From: Rhizobiaceae bacterium
Lineage (GTDB): Bacteria > Pseudomonadota > Alphaproteobacteria > Rhizobiales > Rhizobiaceae
Direction of reading: 5' to 3'
Length of the DNA: 64,000 nt
Assembly (NCBI GenBank): GCA_014238155.1
Contig: JABABQ010000034.1
Coordinates: 62,001-126,000 of the forward strand
Shown here: positions 45,877 through 55,510 of the stretch, in pieces
Position numbering within the stretch: position 1 is the first letter of the stretch
Layout: each line of letters begins with the position of its first letter
Program-made: the position numbers and the translations under genes
Notes under the pieces: model-generated
Databases searched by the model: none
What the model was told of the DNA's origin: nothing
The model's input: only the letters and a program-made list of their open reading frames with translations

Positions 45877-48009
45877 TTATCCAACAGCGTTTGCTGGCAC
45901 TTGATGATCGGCGGCGTTTGCTTTGACAATTATCGGGCTGCGATAGCCTGACTGGATCAGCATTTCACCGATCAGCCGGACCACGGGATTGGAAGGATCC
46001 ACGACGTCGACTATGTTGATAGTCGAGGCCGATGAAACTCGTGACAATCCGCTCACATCAGCGCTGCCACAATCGACGATGACAAAATCATAGGTTTCCT
46101 GCAAAGCATCGAGGATCATCGGCAGTTGGGCCGCACTGACCGCGGCAGCGTCTGCCGGGGCATTGCCGCTAGGCATGATATGGGCATTTGATGCCTGATC
46201 ACAATGTAACGCATCGGCAAATCCAGCGGAGCCGGAAAGTAGATCTTTGATACCTGGTGCCATTGCGTTGCCCAGCATGGTTTGAGTCGCAGCAGCCGAT
46301 CCGGCCATGTCGACAACCACCACACTTGAGGGTTTTGCTGACAGCGAACGGGCCAGCACCGCTGCGGTGATCGTGTGGTTGTTGGATTCTGGAGAGAGGA
46401 TGGCAATCCTTCCACCGGCCATAGCGGAAATCGAATTCGCAGCCACCGCGATGGGTAAAGTGGTGCCGTGATGTGCGGCGGCGGCGGCCGCGTCAAAGTT
46501 TTCAGTGGCCGGTGCCAATGACGGTGTCTGGTCAAATTGGACGCGCCTGTCAGCGATGTTGGCAGCACTGACGCTAGGATCTGTTGGGATTTCTCCAATT
46601 TTCCTGGCATAGTCCTGCCGAACTGCGGCTCCGCTCATCACGCCACCCGCCAAAGCGATCATTGAACCAAAAACCAGTGTGCCAAAAAATGCCCCAGCCA
46701 GAGTTGGCAGCTTCTTCGGGAAATAAGGTTTTGACTGAACCTGCGCCTTGGCAAATACATAGGCGTCAGCAGGCAGAAACTCGCGATTTTGCCGTGACTG
46801 AGCCTCTTTGAACCGCAACAGATAGCTGTTGAGCAACTGTCGCTGTGCATCGGCTTCACGCTCCAGGGCCCGCAACTGAACCTGCGCCTTACCAACGCGA
46901 CCCGCTTCGGATTTCAAGACGTTGCGTCGCTGGATCAAATCAGCTTCACGAGCGCGGGCAACTTCTGCTTCTCTTTCCAAACTGATTTTTATTTTCCCGG
47001 CTTCAGCAAGAATTTGCGAAGTCAGCACCGACACCTGGGATTTTACGCGTTGTACCCGTGGATGGCCGGGTAGCAGAGAAGTTAATAATTCCGACAATTG
47101 TGCGCTCAACGTCACCTGCCGCTCGCGCAATCGCTGGATCAGAGCCGATTGCAAGACGCTTGATGCCGCGTCCAACGAGCCAGAGTCCAGCGCTTGACGT
47201 ATCGAGTCGGCATTTGCTTCAGCGCGTGACAACTGCCCTCTGACACGGCCCAATTCGGTTGACAGTTCCGACAGTTCCTGGGTTGCCAGGGAATTGTTAT
47301 TTCTTCCCTGTAACAGATCGGAACTTTCACGAAACTCTGCTGCCGCAGCTTCCGCCTTCATAACAGAGTTGCGTAACGCCTTTAGTTCAGGTTCCAGCTT
47401 TTCAAGTTCTTCTGGATTGGCACCGCGCTTCAACTCTTCCTGCAGTTTCAGATATTCCTGCGTCAGCATATTTGGGACAGCTGCGGCGAGTTGTGGATCG
47501 CGCGACCAGAATTGCACCACAATAACTCTGGCCTTATCAGCCTGAAATACTTTTAGCTGGTCAAAATAGGCCTCCAGCACACGATCTTCAGCGGTAACAT
47601 TGCGTCCGTCTTCGGTCAGACCCAGCATCGACAGGAATCGATTGAAACTGGATCGATTGAGTACCGGGTCAAATTCAGCTCGCGACTTCAGGTCCAGCGA
47701 CGTAGAAATTTTCTGTGCAATGGCACGAGACTGCAGCAATTGAATCTGACTGGCGATACCGGGGTCGTCGATGCCAGCCGGGTTCTGCCCGCTGGTCGCA
47801 TTGGGACCAGTCAATATGGAATCCGTCGTCCGAATGAGAATGCGGGCCTCGGAACGATAGCGAGGTGAAATGACCTGCAGAATCACAAATGTAATCAAAG
47901 CAACTACAATGCTAGCAATCAGCAGACGTGCTTTATTGCGCCAGATGGAACCAAAAATTCCGCCCAGGTCAACATCAACGTCGCGGTTTAACTCATACTC
48001 ACCAGCCAT
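45877..48009 (-). CDS. Exopolysaccharide co-polymerase (Wzz/ExoP-like) with degenerate kinase domain
   Basis: About 710 residues. Wzz domain at the N-terminus (helix LLIASIVVALITFVILQVIS, then PRYRSEARILIRTTDSIL), a long coiled coil (about 190-415), second helix near 435-455 and a C-terminal P-loop-like domain. Its Walker A reads ILSPESNNHTITAA instead of GxxxxGKS/T; the VVVVDMAG and FVIVDCGS strands remain. No tyrosine-rich tail. It therefore probably controls chain length without kinase activity. Start MAGEYE chosen; the frame goes seven residues further to a TTG. Confidence 0.85.
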   Translation of the reverse strand: MAGEYELNRDVDVDLGGIFGSIWRNKARLLIASIVVALITFVILQVISPRYRSEARILIRTTDSILTGPNATSGQNPAGIDDPGIASQIQLLQSRAIAQKISTSLDLKSRAEFDPVLNRSSFNRFLSMLGLTEDGRNVTAEDRVLEAYFDQLKVFQADKARVIVVQFWSRDPQLAAAVPNMLTQEYLKLQEELKRGANPEELEKLEPELKALRNSVMKAEAAAAEFRESSDLLQGRNNNSLATQELSELSTELGRVRGQLSRAEANADSIRQALDSGSLDAASSVLQSALIQRLRERQVTLSAQLSELLTSLLPGHPRVQRVKSQVSVLTSQILAEAGKIKISLEREAEVARAREADLIQRRNVLKSEAGRVGKAQVQLRALEREADAQRQLLNSYLLRFKEAQSRQNREFLPADAYVFAKAQVQSKPYFPKKLPTLAGAFFGTLVFGSMIALAGGVMSGAAVRQDYARKIGEIPTDPSVSAANIADRRVQFDQTPSLAPATENFDAAAAAAHHGTTLPIAVAANSISAMAGGRIAILSPESNNHTITAAVLARSLSAKPSSVVVVDMAGSAAATQTMLGNAMAPGIKDLLSGSAGFADALHCDQASNAHIMPSGNAPADAAAVSAAQLPMILDALQETYDFVIVDCGSADVSGLSRVSSASTINIVDVVDPSNPVVRLIGEMLIQSGYRSPIIVKANAADHQVPANAVG

Positions 48010-48150
48010 GCTGTCATGCTCTTTAAACAATACTCATATAGCGGCGATAATGTCGTTTTATGGTTTCCAAGGCGTTAATTGTTTGGCTGATTGACGATTT
48101 CTTAAATCTAGACACCAGGGTTTCTTTTTATTCTCACCGTTTACCGGGAA

Positions 48151-48158
48151 TTAACCAT
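48151..48158 (+). promoter_or_regulatory. TTAACCAT box (possible CtrA half site)
   Basis: TTAACCAT 104 bases upstream of the polysaccharide export gene. An 8-mer is expected about twice in a window this size on both strands, so significance is low. Confidence 0.2.
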
Positions 48159-48261
48159 AAAGCGTTTTTTTGGATCAAAGCGGCTCGCACTAGTAGGCTT
48201 GTGCCGTGAGTAGTTTCTCTTTCGACCATCAGTCGAAAATAGTAGCGGTTGGGTAGACAGT

Positions 48262-48837
48262 ATGAACAGGCGCAATTTTTTGTTTTCTTGTGTCGGCACC
48301 GGATTGGTCGCTGGCATCCTTTCGGGTTGTGCAACGGCCTATCAGCCTGCACCACCGGCTTTCCACGAAGCCCTGCAGGAAGTATACAGACTGGATGCCG
48401 GTGATCGGCTGCGTATTACGGTTTTTGAACAAACCGACCTCACCAATACGTATTCAGTCGACAAAGCCGGGTATATCGCCTTTCCACTCGTCGGGTCGGT
48501 TGCTGCCCGAGGGCGGACCATCAAGGAAGTGGAAGCAGGAATTGCCCACAAACTTGCACAGGGTTATATCCGCAACCCCGACGTTTCGGTTGAAGTCGAC
48601 CGCTATCGTCCCTTCTTCATCATGGGTGAAGTTGGATCGCCGGGCCAATATACTTACGTTCCAGGCATGACCGTTCAAAATGCGATTGCAATCGCCGGCG
48701 GCTATTCCGCCCGCGCAGAGCAACAGGACGCGGACGTTACCCGCCAGATCAACGGTGAAGTCATGACTGGCAGGGTGCCGATTACCGACCCCATTTTGCC
48801 GGGTGATACAATCTATCTGCGCGAACGACTGTTTTAA
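48262..48837 (+). CDS. Polysaccharide export outer-membrane lipoprotein (Wza-like)
   Basis: 191 residues. A lipoprotein signal with lipobox ILSGC (about residue 23), a Poly_export domain (DAGDRLRITVFEQTDLTNTY, VDKAGYIAFPLVGSVAARGR) and an SLBB domain (YVPGMTVQNAIAIAGGYSAR). It is the short form without the C-terminal helix region of Wza. It is the first gene of a forward run with GT4, WcaJ-like and polymerase genes, divergent from the co-polymerase gene. Confidence 0.92.
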   Translation: MNRRNFLFSCVGTGLVAGILSGCATAYQPAPPAFHEALQEVYRLDAGDRLRITVFEQTDLTNTYSVDKAGYIAFPLVGSVAARGRTIKEVEAGIAHKLAQGYIRNPDVSVEVDRYRPFFIMGEVGSPGQYTYVPGMTVQNAIAIAGGYSARAEQQDADVTRQINGEVMTGRVPITDPILPGDTIYLRERLF

Positions 48838-48840
48838 TTT

Positions 48841-49998
48841 ATGACGCAGCCAAGCTCTGCCGATCCTGAAAAGCTGCGAATACTTCACTGTTTCCGCTCT
48901 CCCGTGGGCGGGATTTTTCGTCATGTACGTGATCTGATCCACCAACAAAAAACCCAGGGGCACTCCGTCGGGGTTATCTGCGACAGCAATACCGGTGGGG
49001 ATTACGAAGACCAGTTGCTGGCCGAACTGGAACCATCTGCAGAACTTGGCCTGTTCAGAATTCCAATGGACCGCTCGATCGGCCCGCGCGACGCGCTGGT
49101 CATGTGGAAACTCTATTCGAAGATTCGCAACGTTCGAGCCGATGTCATTCACGCACACGGCGCCAAGGGCGGCGCTTATGCCCGTCTCATCGGCACACTC
49201 TTGCGCCGCGGACGAGGCCAACGCCTGGTTCGTCTATATTGCCCCCATGGCGGGTCGGTTCACTACGATCAAAATCGCTTGTCAGGCCGATTATATTTTG
49301 GGCTTGAGCGGTTTTTCGAACTCCTCACGGATCGGCTGATTTTTGTCAGTGAATATGAGCGTGATTCCTATTTTGCTAAAGTTGGCAAAGCCCATTGCCC
49401 ATATTCAATGGTCCGCAACGGGCTGAACAGGGATGAATTTGCACCCGTAGAAACCGATGAAAATGCTACTGATTTTCTCTATGTTGGCATGATGCGTGAC
49501 CTCAAGGGGGTCGACCTGTTGATCGATGCTCTGCCGCTCGTGGCAAAGCGGCTCGAACGTCCGATTTCGGCTACGCTCATTGGTGGTGGGCCGGATCTAT
49601 CGACCTATAAGGCTCGCGCCTCCGAGCAGGGGGATGAGGTAAAAATCAAATTTTTGGACCCAATGCCTGCCCGTCATGCATTTGCTCTTGGTAAAACGTT
49701 GATAGTGCCATCGCGGGCGGAAAGCATGCCCTACATCGTGCTGGAAGCGCTGGCGGCAAGTCGCCCGCTGCTCGCCACTCGAGTTGGCGGCATTCCAGAA
49801 ATTTTTGCCAAAAATTCGGGCGCGTTGATTGAACCGAACAATCTCGACGCGCTGGAACGCGCAATGAGCGGTCACGTCACCGGAACCGTCATCGGAGCAG
49901 ACTTCGACGAACTGCGTGAGGTGGTCAAAACCCGTTTTTCTGCCGAGGCCATGACCGAAACGATCATGCAGGCCTATCGCGATACCCTAAAAAGCTGA
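48841..49998 (+). CDS. Glycosyltransferase family 4
   Basis: 385-residue GT-B enzyme. N-terminal donor/acceptor landmarks HCFRSPVGGIFRHVRDLIHQ and DVIHAHGAKGGAYARLIG; C-terminal nucleotide-sugar site FLYVGMMRDLKGVDLLIDAL and the EX7E motif in RAESMPYIVLEALAASRPLL with VGGIPEIF. Adds a sugar to the lipid-linked repeat unit. It starts three bases after the export gene stop. Confidence 0.92.
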   Translation: MTQPSSADPEKLRILHCFRSPVGGIFRHVRDLIHQQKTQGHSVGVICDSNTGGDYEDQLLAELEPSAELGLFRIPMDRSIGPRDALVMWKLYSKIRNVRADVIHAHGAKGGAYARLIGTLLRRGRGQRLVRLYCPHGGSVHYDQNRLSGRLYFGLERFFELLTDRLIFVSEYERDSYFAKVGKAHCPYSMVRNGLNRDEFAPVETDENATDFLYVGMMRDLKGVDLLIDALPLVAKRLERPISATLIGGGPDLSTYKARASEQGDEVKIKFLDPMPARHAFALGKTLIVPSRAESMPYIVLEALAASRPLLATRVGGIPEIFAKNSGALIEPNNLDALERAMSGHVTGTVIGADFDELREVVKTRFSAEAMTETIMQAYRDTLKS

Positions 49999-50150
49999 CC
50001 CGCCTCAAGGCAATTGGCGCACAATCCGATGCGGCGTTGACGACAGGTTGGACCTACGATCTTCAATTGGTTGATTTCTAAACCATTCTTTAGATGTTTT
50101 GCTGCAACCTGAAGCTAATTTTCAGCATCACCGTTTAGTAGGACGATTTG

Positions 50151-51704
50151 ATGGAAGTCGGCGATCCGCAAGACCCAAAATCCACTTACAGTGCCAATGC
50201 AGTCATGGCTCAGACCATAGCTGGCGAGTCCACCAGCCCAAGAACCAACATCAAACTGAGTCTGCGCGCCGAACAGGTCGCATCGCAGTTTTCGCAAAAC
50301 GCGATTTCCCCGTTTGTGGTCGCAACCGTTCTACGCATTGTGGAGTTTTTTGCGGCGATGGGCATCGGCTTGGCGGTCTATTTTATCTATGTCGTGCCGA
50401 TGGATGGCGTCAAAACTTCTTATCTGCTGACCTGTTTTTTGGGCGCTGTACTGACAATTGTCGCGCTTCAGGCGACCGACAGCTACCAAATATCGTCACT
50501 TCGCACCAATATTCGCCAACTGGGCCGTGTACTCGGTGCCTGGGCGGCAATTTTTGCTGTATTGGCGTTGCTGGCCTTTTTCTCTCGTATCTCAGAAAAC
50601 TATTCCCGAGTGTGGTTCGGCAGTTGGTACCTGGCGGGTTGCGGCTTTTTCATTGTCTTCCGCAGTTTGGTGGCAGTGTTGGTGCGCCGCTGGGCCCGTG
50701 ACGGGCGCCTGGAGCGGCGGGCGGTTATCGTCGGCGGTGGCAAGAATGCTGAAGATCTGATCATGTCGCTGGAAGCCCAGGCGGATAACGACATTCGCAT
50801 TTGCGGCATATTTGACGACCGCAAGGGCGATCGTTCTCCCCCCATGGTTGCCGGATATCCAAAACTTGGAACCATCGCGGAACTGGTAGAGTTTGGTCGA
50901 CGTGCCCGCATCGACATGTTGATCGTGTCGCTGCCGATCTCGGCGGAAAGCCGGGTGCTGTCGCTGCTCAAGAAGGTTTGGGTATTGCCGGTAGACATTC
51001 GCCTGTCGGCCCATACAAACAAGTTGCGCTTTCGTCCCCGGTCTTATTCCTATGTAGGTTCGGTGCCATTTCTCGATGTATTCGACAAGCCAATTGCCGA
51101 CTGGGACTCGGTTATGAAGCGCGGCTTTGACATCTTCTTCTGCATTTTGGCATTGGTGATGTTATCGCCCGTTATTCTGGCCGCAGCTATTGCCATCAAG
51201 ATGGAAAGCAAGGGTCCGGTGATATTCCGCCAGAAACGGTTCGGCTTTAACAATGAGGTCATTGAAGTGCTGAAGTTCCGTTCCATGTTCGCCGACATGT
51301 CGGACCATGATGCAAAAAAGGCAGTTACCAAAAATGACCCCCGCGTCACTCGCGTTGGGCGCTTTATCCGCAAGACGTCCATCGACGAATTGCCCCAGTT
51401 GATCAACGTGCTGAAGGGCGAATTGTCGCTGGTCGGCCCTCGCCCGCACGCGGTCAATGCCCATACCGAAAACAAACTCTGGGATGAGGTGGTCGACGGA
51501 TATTTTGGTCGTCACAAGGTCAAACCTGGTGTTACTGGATGGGCCCAGATCAATGGATGGCGTGGTGAAGTGGACCGGGAAGAAAAAATCAGAGCCCGGG
51601 TTGAGCACGATCTGTATTATATCGAAAACTGGTCAATTCTGTTTGACCTCTACATTATGATGATCACGCCGCTAAAACTGATCAACACTGAGAATGCATA
51701 TTGA
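50151..51704 (+). CDS. Undecaprenyl-phosphate sugar-1-phosphate transferase (WcaJ/ExoY type)
   Basis: 517 residues. Four or five N-terminal membrane helices (to about 175), a Rossmann-like central domain (AVIVGGGKNAEDLIMSLEAQ) and a C-terminal bacterial sugar transferase domain with KRGFDIFFCILALVMLSPVI, FRQKRFGFNNEVIEVLKFRS, TSIDELPQLINVLKGELSLV and GPRPHA. It starts repeat-unit synthesis, probably with glucose or galactose. ATG at 50151 follows TAGGA. Confidence 0.93.
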   Translation: MEVGDPQDPKSTYSANAVMAQTIAGESTSPRTNIKLSLRAEQVASQFSQNAISPFVVATVLRIVEFFAAMGIGLAVYFIYVVPMDGVKTSYLLTCFLGAVLTIVALQATDSYQISSLRTNIRQLGRVLGAWAAIFAVLALLAFFSRISENYSRVWFGSWYLAGCGFFIVFRSLVAVLVRRWARDGRLERRAVIVGGGKNAEDLIMSLEAQADNDIRICGIFDDRKGDRSPPMVAGYPKLGTIAELVEFGRRARIDMLIVSLPISAESRVLSLLKKVWVLPVDIRLSAHTNKLRFRPRSYSYVGSVPFLDVFDKPIADWDSVMKRGFDIFFCILALVMLSPVILAAAIAIKMESKGPVIFRQKRFGFNNEVIEVLKFRSMFADMSDHDAKKAVTKNDPRVTRVGRFIRKTSIDELPQLINVLKGELSLVGPRPHAVNAHTENKLWDEVVDGYFGRHKVKPGVTGWAQINGWRGEVDREEKIRARVEHDLYYIENWSILFDLYIMMITPLKLINTENAY

Positions 51705-53002
51705 ACCCGGCCACCGTCCCTGTTGAGGCGATTGCCTCGTCTCCGCCTACCGGGGCATCTCCATCTGCAGCCTTCAACGCATCCAATATGTTGGCTCGAT
51801 GGAGCATTGGACTGACCGCGTTTCTGGGCGCTTTTGTGATCCGAGAGCCTGCTCCCTACGAGATCTTTCTATTGCTGACCATGGTTCTGTTCCTTGTGTT
51901 CGGCATGCGTTTGAGCCGGATGGTCATCACTCTCGGCCTGCTATTCGTAGTTTTCAATCTTGGCGGTATGTTGTCGTTGTTCACGATGGCGGATTTCAAG
52001 GAAATTCCACTTTATCTGGCCGTTTCTCTGTTTCTGGGTCTGTCATCAGTATTCTGGGCTGCGGCCATAGAAAGCGACATGGGCCGTTTGCGGGTATTGA
52101 TGCGCGGATATGTTGTTGGGGCTGTCATCACATCCTGTCTTGGAATTGCCGGTTATTTCAGTGCTTTCCCCGGCTCCGGCATATTCACACTGTATGACCG
52201 CGCCATGGGGGCATTTCAGGACCCCAATGTTTTCGGACCGTTTCTGATATTGCCAGCCCTCTATCTGACCTACGGGCTGCTGTATCGCAACATTACGCTG
52301 GCGCCGATGCGCCTTGCCCTGCTGATCATCATTCTGCTTGGGCTGTTTTTATCGTTTTCGCGGGGTGCCTGGGGAGGAATGGTGATTGCCAGTTTGTGTT
52401 TTTACATCATGCTTTTGATGACCGAACAATCCCCAAAGATTCGTGCCAAGCTCATTCTTGCCGGGGCTGCAGGTCTGGCGACACTCGTCGGCCTGTTGAT
52501 CATCTCGCTGCAATTTGACGCTGTCTCCGACATGTTCGAACAGCGTGCCCGTGTGGTCCAGGACTATGATGGAGCCGAGCTTGGCCGTTTTGCCCGCCAT
52601 GCGATCGGGTTTCAGTGGGCGTTGGAAAACCCACTTGGCATTGGTCCTCTTGAGTTTGGCCTGATCCTAGGAGAAGACACCCACAATATCTGGGTCAAAT
52701 CGCTGATGGCCTATGGCTGGCTGGGCTTTTTTGCTTATTTGACGATAACTGTCAGCACGTTGATTGGCGGCGCCAGGCTGGTTGGGCGCATTCGTCCGTG
52801 GCAACCATATCTTCTATGCGCCTACGCCACATATATCGGTCACGTTCTGTTGGGATGGGTGATCGACATCGACCATTGGCGACACGTATATTTACTGATC
52901 GGCATAATTTGGGGATGTATGGCGCTCGAATCCCATCGCCAAACTGCCCGCGCCCATCAGTTCCTCAAGCAACAATATGAGCATCGACCGTTAACTGCGT
53001 AG
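51701..53002 (+). CDS. Wzy-type polymerase / O-antigen ligase family protein
   Basis: 433 residues, about eleven hydrophobic helices with the Wzy_C signature (LGLFLSFSRGAWGGMVIASL, GRFARHAIGFQWALENPLGI). The conserved Arg in FSRGAW and the extracytoplasmic loop with H (EDTHNIWVKSLMAYGWLG) are present. Start TTG overlaps the previous stop by four bases (TTGA), so translation is coupled. In this context a polymerase is more likely than a ligase. Confidence 0.88.
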   Translation: MNPATVPVEAIASSPPTGASPSAAFNASNMLARWSIGLTAFLGAFVIREPAPYEIFLLLTMVLFLVFGMRLSRMVITLGLLFVVFNLGGMLSLFTMADFKEIPLYLAVSLFLGLSSVFWAAAIESDMGRLRVLMRGYVVGAVITSCLGIAGYFSAFPGSGIFTLYDRAMGAFQDPNVFGPFLILPALYLTYGLLYRNITLAPMRLALLIIILLGLFLSFSRGAWGGMVIASLCFYIMLLMTEQSPKIRAKLILAGAAGLATLVGLLIISLQFDAVSDMFEQRARVVQDYDGAELGRFARHAIGFQWALENPLGIGPLEFGLILGEDTHNIWVKSLMAYGWLGFFAYLTITVSTLIGGARLVGRIRPWQPYLLCAYATYIGHVLLGWVIDIDHWRHVYLLIGIIWGCMALESHRQTARAHQFLKQQYEHRPLTA

Positions 53003-53139
53003 GGCGTGCAGGATGGCAGGCTTTGGAGTAGCACGCTCCCTTTGCTGGCGGCGTGGAACGTCAATGCGCTGCCTAATGTAATACCCAAAGCCAAGCTAAT
53101 AATCACAAGCACTCTTTGAATTACGGTCAAATTTCTCAT
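52957..53139 (-). CDS. Small hydrophobic ORF (doubtful)
   Basis: 60 residues with one hydrophobic stretch (VIQRVLVIISLALGITLGSA) after MRNLT; CGGA eight bases before ATG. It overlaps the 3' end of the polymerase gene by 46 bases. No family recognised; may be noise. Confidence 0.25.
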   Translation of the reverse strand: MRNLTVIQRVLVIISLALGITLGSALTFHAASKGSVLLQSLPSCTPYAVNGRCSYCCLRN

Positions 53140-53403
53140 GACATGTTCCGACTAATTGACCTGCACCCCTGTATTATCAGTTGATATTGCAAGAATATCA
53201 ACTGTCGCAATTATTAATGGTAGATTAGCGTTGCACCGACCACAGCGAGGTCGGACTAGCAACAGCAAGTTTTCAGCCAGCCTCTTCACCACTTGTGATC
53301 AGATTAAATCAGACCAGTGGGACTTACGCGCATGTAGGAGCCCAACCACGCTAAAAGTGGTCAGGTATGCGAAATAATATCAGTCTGAATAATGTGAAAA
53401 ATC
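53003..53403. other. Gene-free interval with an operator-like palindrome
   Basis: Perfect inverted repeat CAGTTGATATT-GCAAG-AATATCAACTG at 53178-53204. No U-tract follows, so it is not a typical terminator. Otherwise only the doubtful small ORF and short frames. Confidence 0.5.
53178..53204. repeat. Perfect 11-bp inverted repeat
   Basis: Arms 53178-53188 and 53194-53204, five-base centre; about 40 bases upstream of the doubtful minus-strand ORF start at 53139. A regulator site or RNA hairpin. Confidence 0.5.
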
Positions 53404-53480
53404 TGGTCGGAGTAGCAGGATTCGAACCTACGACCCCACGCCCCCCAGGCGTGTGCGCTACCGGACTGCGCCATACTCCG
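53404..53480 (-). tRNA. tRNA-Pro (anticodon GGG)
   Basis: Minus strand, 77 nt with encoded CCA: acceptor CGGAGTA/TACTCCG, anticodon stem CACGC/GCGTG with loop CTGGGGG, T-loop TTCGAAT. Confidence 0.94.
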
Positions 53481-53547
53481 ACTTGCCCTTGGTTTAGTCA
53501 GGGATCGGCAAAATATCAAGCGGCCTGATTGATTTTGATGCGGAAAT

Positions 53548-53988
53548 CTAGCGCACCTGATCGAGCAGCCGCTTGCATTCCAGCAGCTCGGTCAACACAC
53601 CCTGCAGATCAGCGCGCGCGTCACCACTTTGAGACTTTGAGGCAGCCATTGCCGAGGCTACCTGAGCGACAGGAACGGCCTGTTTGCCTGGTTGATCCTG
53701 ACCATCGGCCAATACCGGTGCTCCGCTGGCAACTGCCGTGACGAACCGGTTGCCCTGTTCCTTCAAGATTCGTTGGACACCCTTGATCGTGTATCCCTCT
53801 GCATAAAGCAAATGCCGGATGCCCTTCAGCAGCATCACGTCATCGGGACGATAATAACGTCTCCCCCCGCCCCTTTTGAGCGGTTTGATCTGTTTAAAAC
53901 GGGTTTCCCAAAACCGCAATACATGCTGCGGTAAATCCAATTCGTTTGCCACTTCTGAAATGGTCTTGAACGCATCAGGGCTTTTCAC
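53548..53988 (-). CDS. MerR family transcriptional regulator
   Basis: 146 residues. N-terminal MerR HTH ([40 protein letters not shown]) with a wing and a following helix ([20 protein letters not shown]). The C-terminal 70 residues are Ala/Gln-rich with a final coiled coil. It is a fixed companion of ihfA in Rhizobiales (recalled), but its effector is unknown. Confidence 0.88.
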   Translation of the reverse strand: MKSPDAFKTISEVANELDLPQHVLRFWETRFKQIKPLKRGGGRRYYRPDDVMLLKGIRHLLYAEGYTIKGVQRILKEQGNRFVTAVASGAPVLADGQDQPGKQAVPVAQVASAMAASKSQSGDARADLQGVLTELLECKRLLDQVR

Positions 53989-54069
53989 GCCTACTCTCTC
54001 CTCCCCAACCCAAGTGATGCTCCGATCCCCACCGCATCACCAGGACAACCAAGTAATAAAGTTATGAAT

Positions 54070-54381
54070 TTATTTTGACCGTCCCTGATTGGACTGCAGA
54101 ACTTTGTCTTTCATGATGTTTGATGGACGGAACACCATCACCCGTCGAGGTGTGATAGGCACTTCCTCTCCAGTCTTTGGATTGCGCCCTATCCGTTCGT
54201 TTTTTGAGCGAATTGAAAATGTGCCAAACGAAGACAATTTGATCGTTTCGCCGCGCACCGCCGCCTGACAAATTTCTTCCAATACACTTTCCACCAGATT
54301 GGAAGATTCTGAGCGGGACAAACCTACCTGCTGATAAACTGCTTCACTCAAATCAGCTCTGGTAAGCGTTTTTCCGACCAT
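54070..54381 (-). CDS. ihfA: Integration host factor alpha subunit
   Basis: About 103 residues, DNA-bending histone-like protein. Landmarks: [40 protein letters not shown] and [15 protein letters not shown], with the beta-arm proline. ATG at 54381 has GAGGA nine bases upstream; the frame reaches a TTG at 54396. It needs IhfB as partner, not in the window. Confidence 0.95.
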   Translation of the reverse strand: MVGKTLTRADLSEAVYQQVGLSRSESSNLVESVLEEICQAAVRGETIKLSSFGTFSIRSKNERIGRNPKTGEEVPITPRRVMVFRPSNIMKDKVLQSNQGRSK

Positions 54382-54538
54382 TTTGGCATTCCTCAATAAT
54401 CATCTGGCATGACGCCAGCACCGCAAAGACTCAAAAAGCTTAGTCGCAGTAAACCTTCCGGTCAATTGTTCCGCAACGTCAATTGACGACTAAAAATCGC
54501 CTGAGGTACTGTTTTGGATGGGAATTTCATCGGCTGAA

Positions 54539-55510
54539 TTACCAGCGCACCAGTACCGCGCCCCAGGTAAAGCCGCCACCCATAGCTTCCAGCAACACCA
54601 GATCGCCTTTTTTCAATCGTCCATCTTTCACCGCAGTGTTTATTGCGAGGGGAATTGAAGCCGCCGACGTGTTGCCATGGTGGTTGACCGTAATGACGAC
54701 TTTGTCTGATGCAATGTTCAGTTTTTTGGCAGACGCGTCGATAATCCGACGATTCGCCTGATGGGGAATAAACCAATCGATATCTTCCGCTGTTAGGCCG
54801 GTTGCTTCAAAGGCCGCTTCAATCACGTCGGTAATCATGGCAACCGCATGTTTAAAGACTTCCCGCCCCTGCATCCGCAAATGACCAACCGTTTGGGTTG
54901 TCGAAGGACCGCCATCGACATAAAGTTTCTCGCGATGCGAACCATCGGAACGAAGGTGGCTCGTCAGAACACCCCGGTCGTTGGAAAGCCCAACCCCTTC
55001 TTGAGCTTCCAGAACGACGGCACCAGCACCATCGCCAAAAAGCACGCAGGTTGTGCGATCTTCCCAATCCAGTATTCGCGAAAATGTTTCAGCCCCAATC
55101 ACCAGAACCCGCTTGGCCTGGCCTGACTTAATGAACGTGTCAGCCGTCGTCACCGCATAAACAAAGCCCGAGCAAACCGCCTGCAGGTCAAAGGCCGCAC
55201 CATGTTTCATGCCGAGGCGGTTTTGAATATTTACGGCGGTGGCTGGAAATGTATTGTTGGGAGTCGACGTGGCCAATATGATCAGATCAATGTCGTCAGC
55301 GGTCACGCCGGCATCGTCGAGAGCCGCGCGGGCAGCGGCTTCTCCCAAGCTTGCTGTGGTTTCATCGGGCTCGGCAATATAGCGCTGCTGAATACCAGTG
55401 CGCTGCTGAATCCACTCATCAGACGTGTCGACCTTTGTGGCCAAATCTGCATTGGTCACCACGGTGCGCGGTTTGGCAGCACCCGACCCTAATATTACAG
55501 AACGGATCAT
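54539..55510 (-). CDS. fabH: Beta-ketoacyl-ACP synthase III
   Basis: 323 residues. Condenses acetyl-CoA with malonyl-ACP to begin fatty-acid synthesis. Catalytic triad: Cys in [13 protein letters not shown], His in [12 protein letters not shown] and Asn in [18 protein letters not shown]-terminal [13 protein letters not shown] is typical. It starts directly behind plsX (stop 55511). Confidence 0.96.
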   Translation of the reverse strand: MIRSVILGSGAAKPRTVVTNADLATKVDTSDEWIQQRTGIQQRYIAEPDETTASLGEAAARAALDDAGVTADDIDLIILATSTPNNTFPATAVNIQNRLGMKHGAAFDLQAVCSGFVYAVTTADTFIKSGQAKRVLVIGAETFSRILDWEDRTTCVLFGDGAGAVVLEAQEGVGLSNDRGVLTSHLRSDGSHREKLYVDGGPSTTQTVGHLRMQGREVFKHAVAMITDVIEAAFEATGLTAEDIDWFIPHQANRRIIDASAKKLNIASDKVVITVNHHGNTSAASIPLAINTAVKDGRLKKGDLVLLEAMGGGFTWGAVLVRW

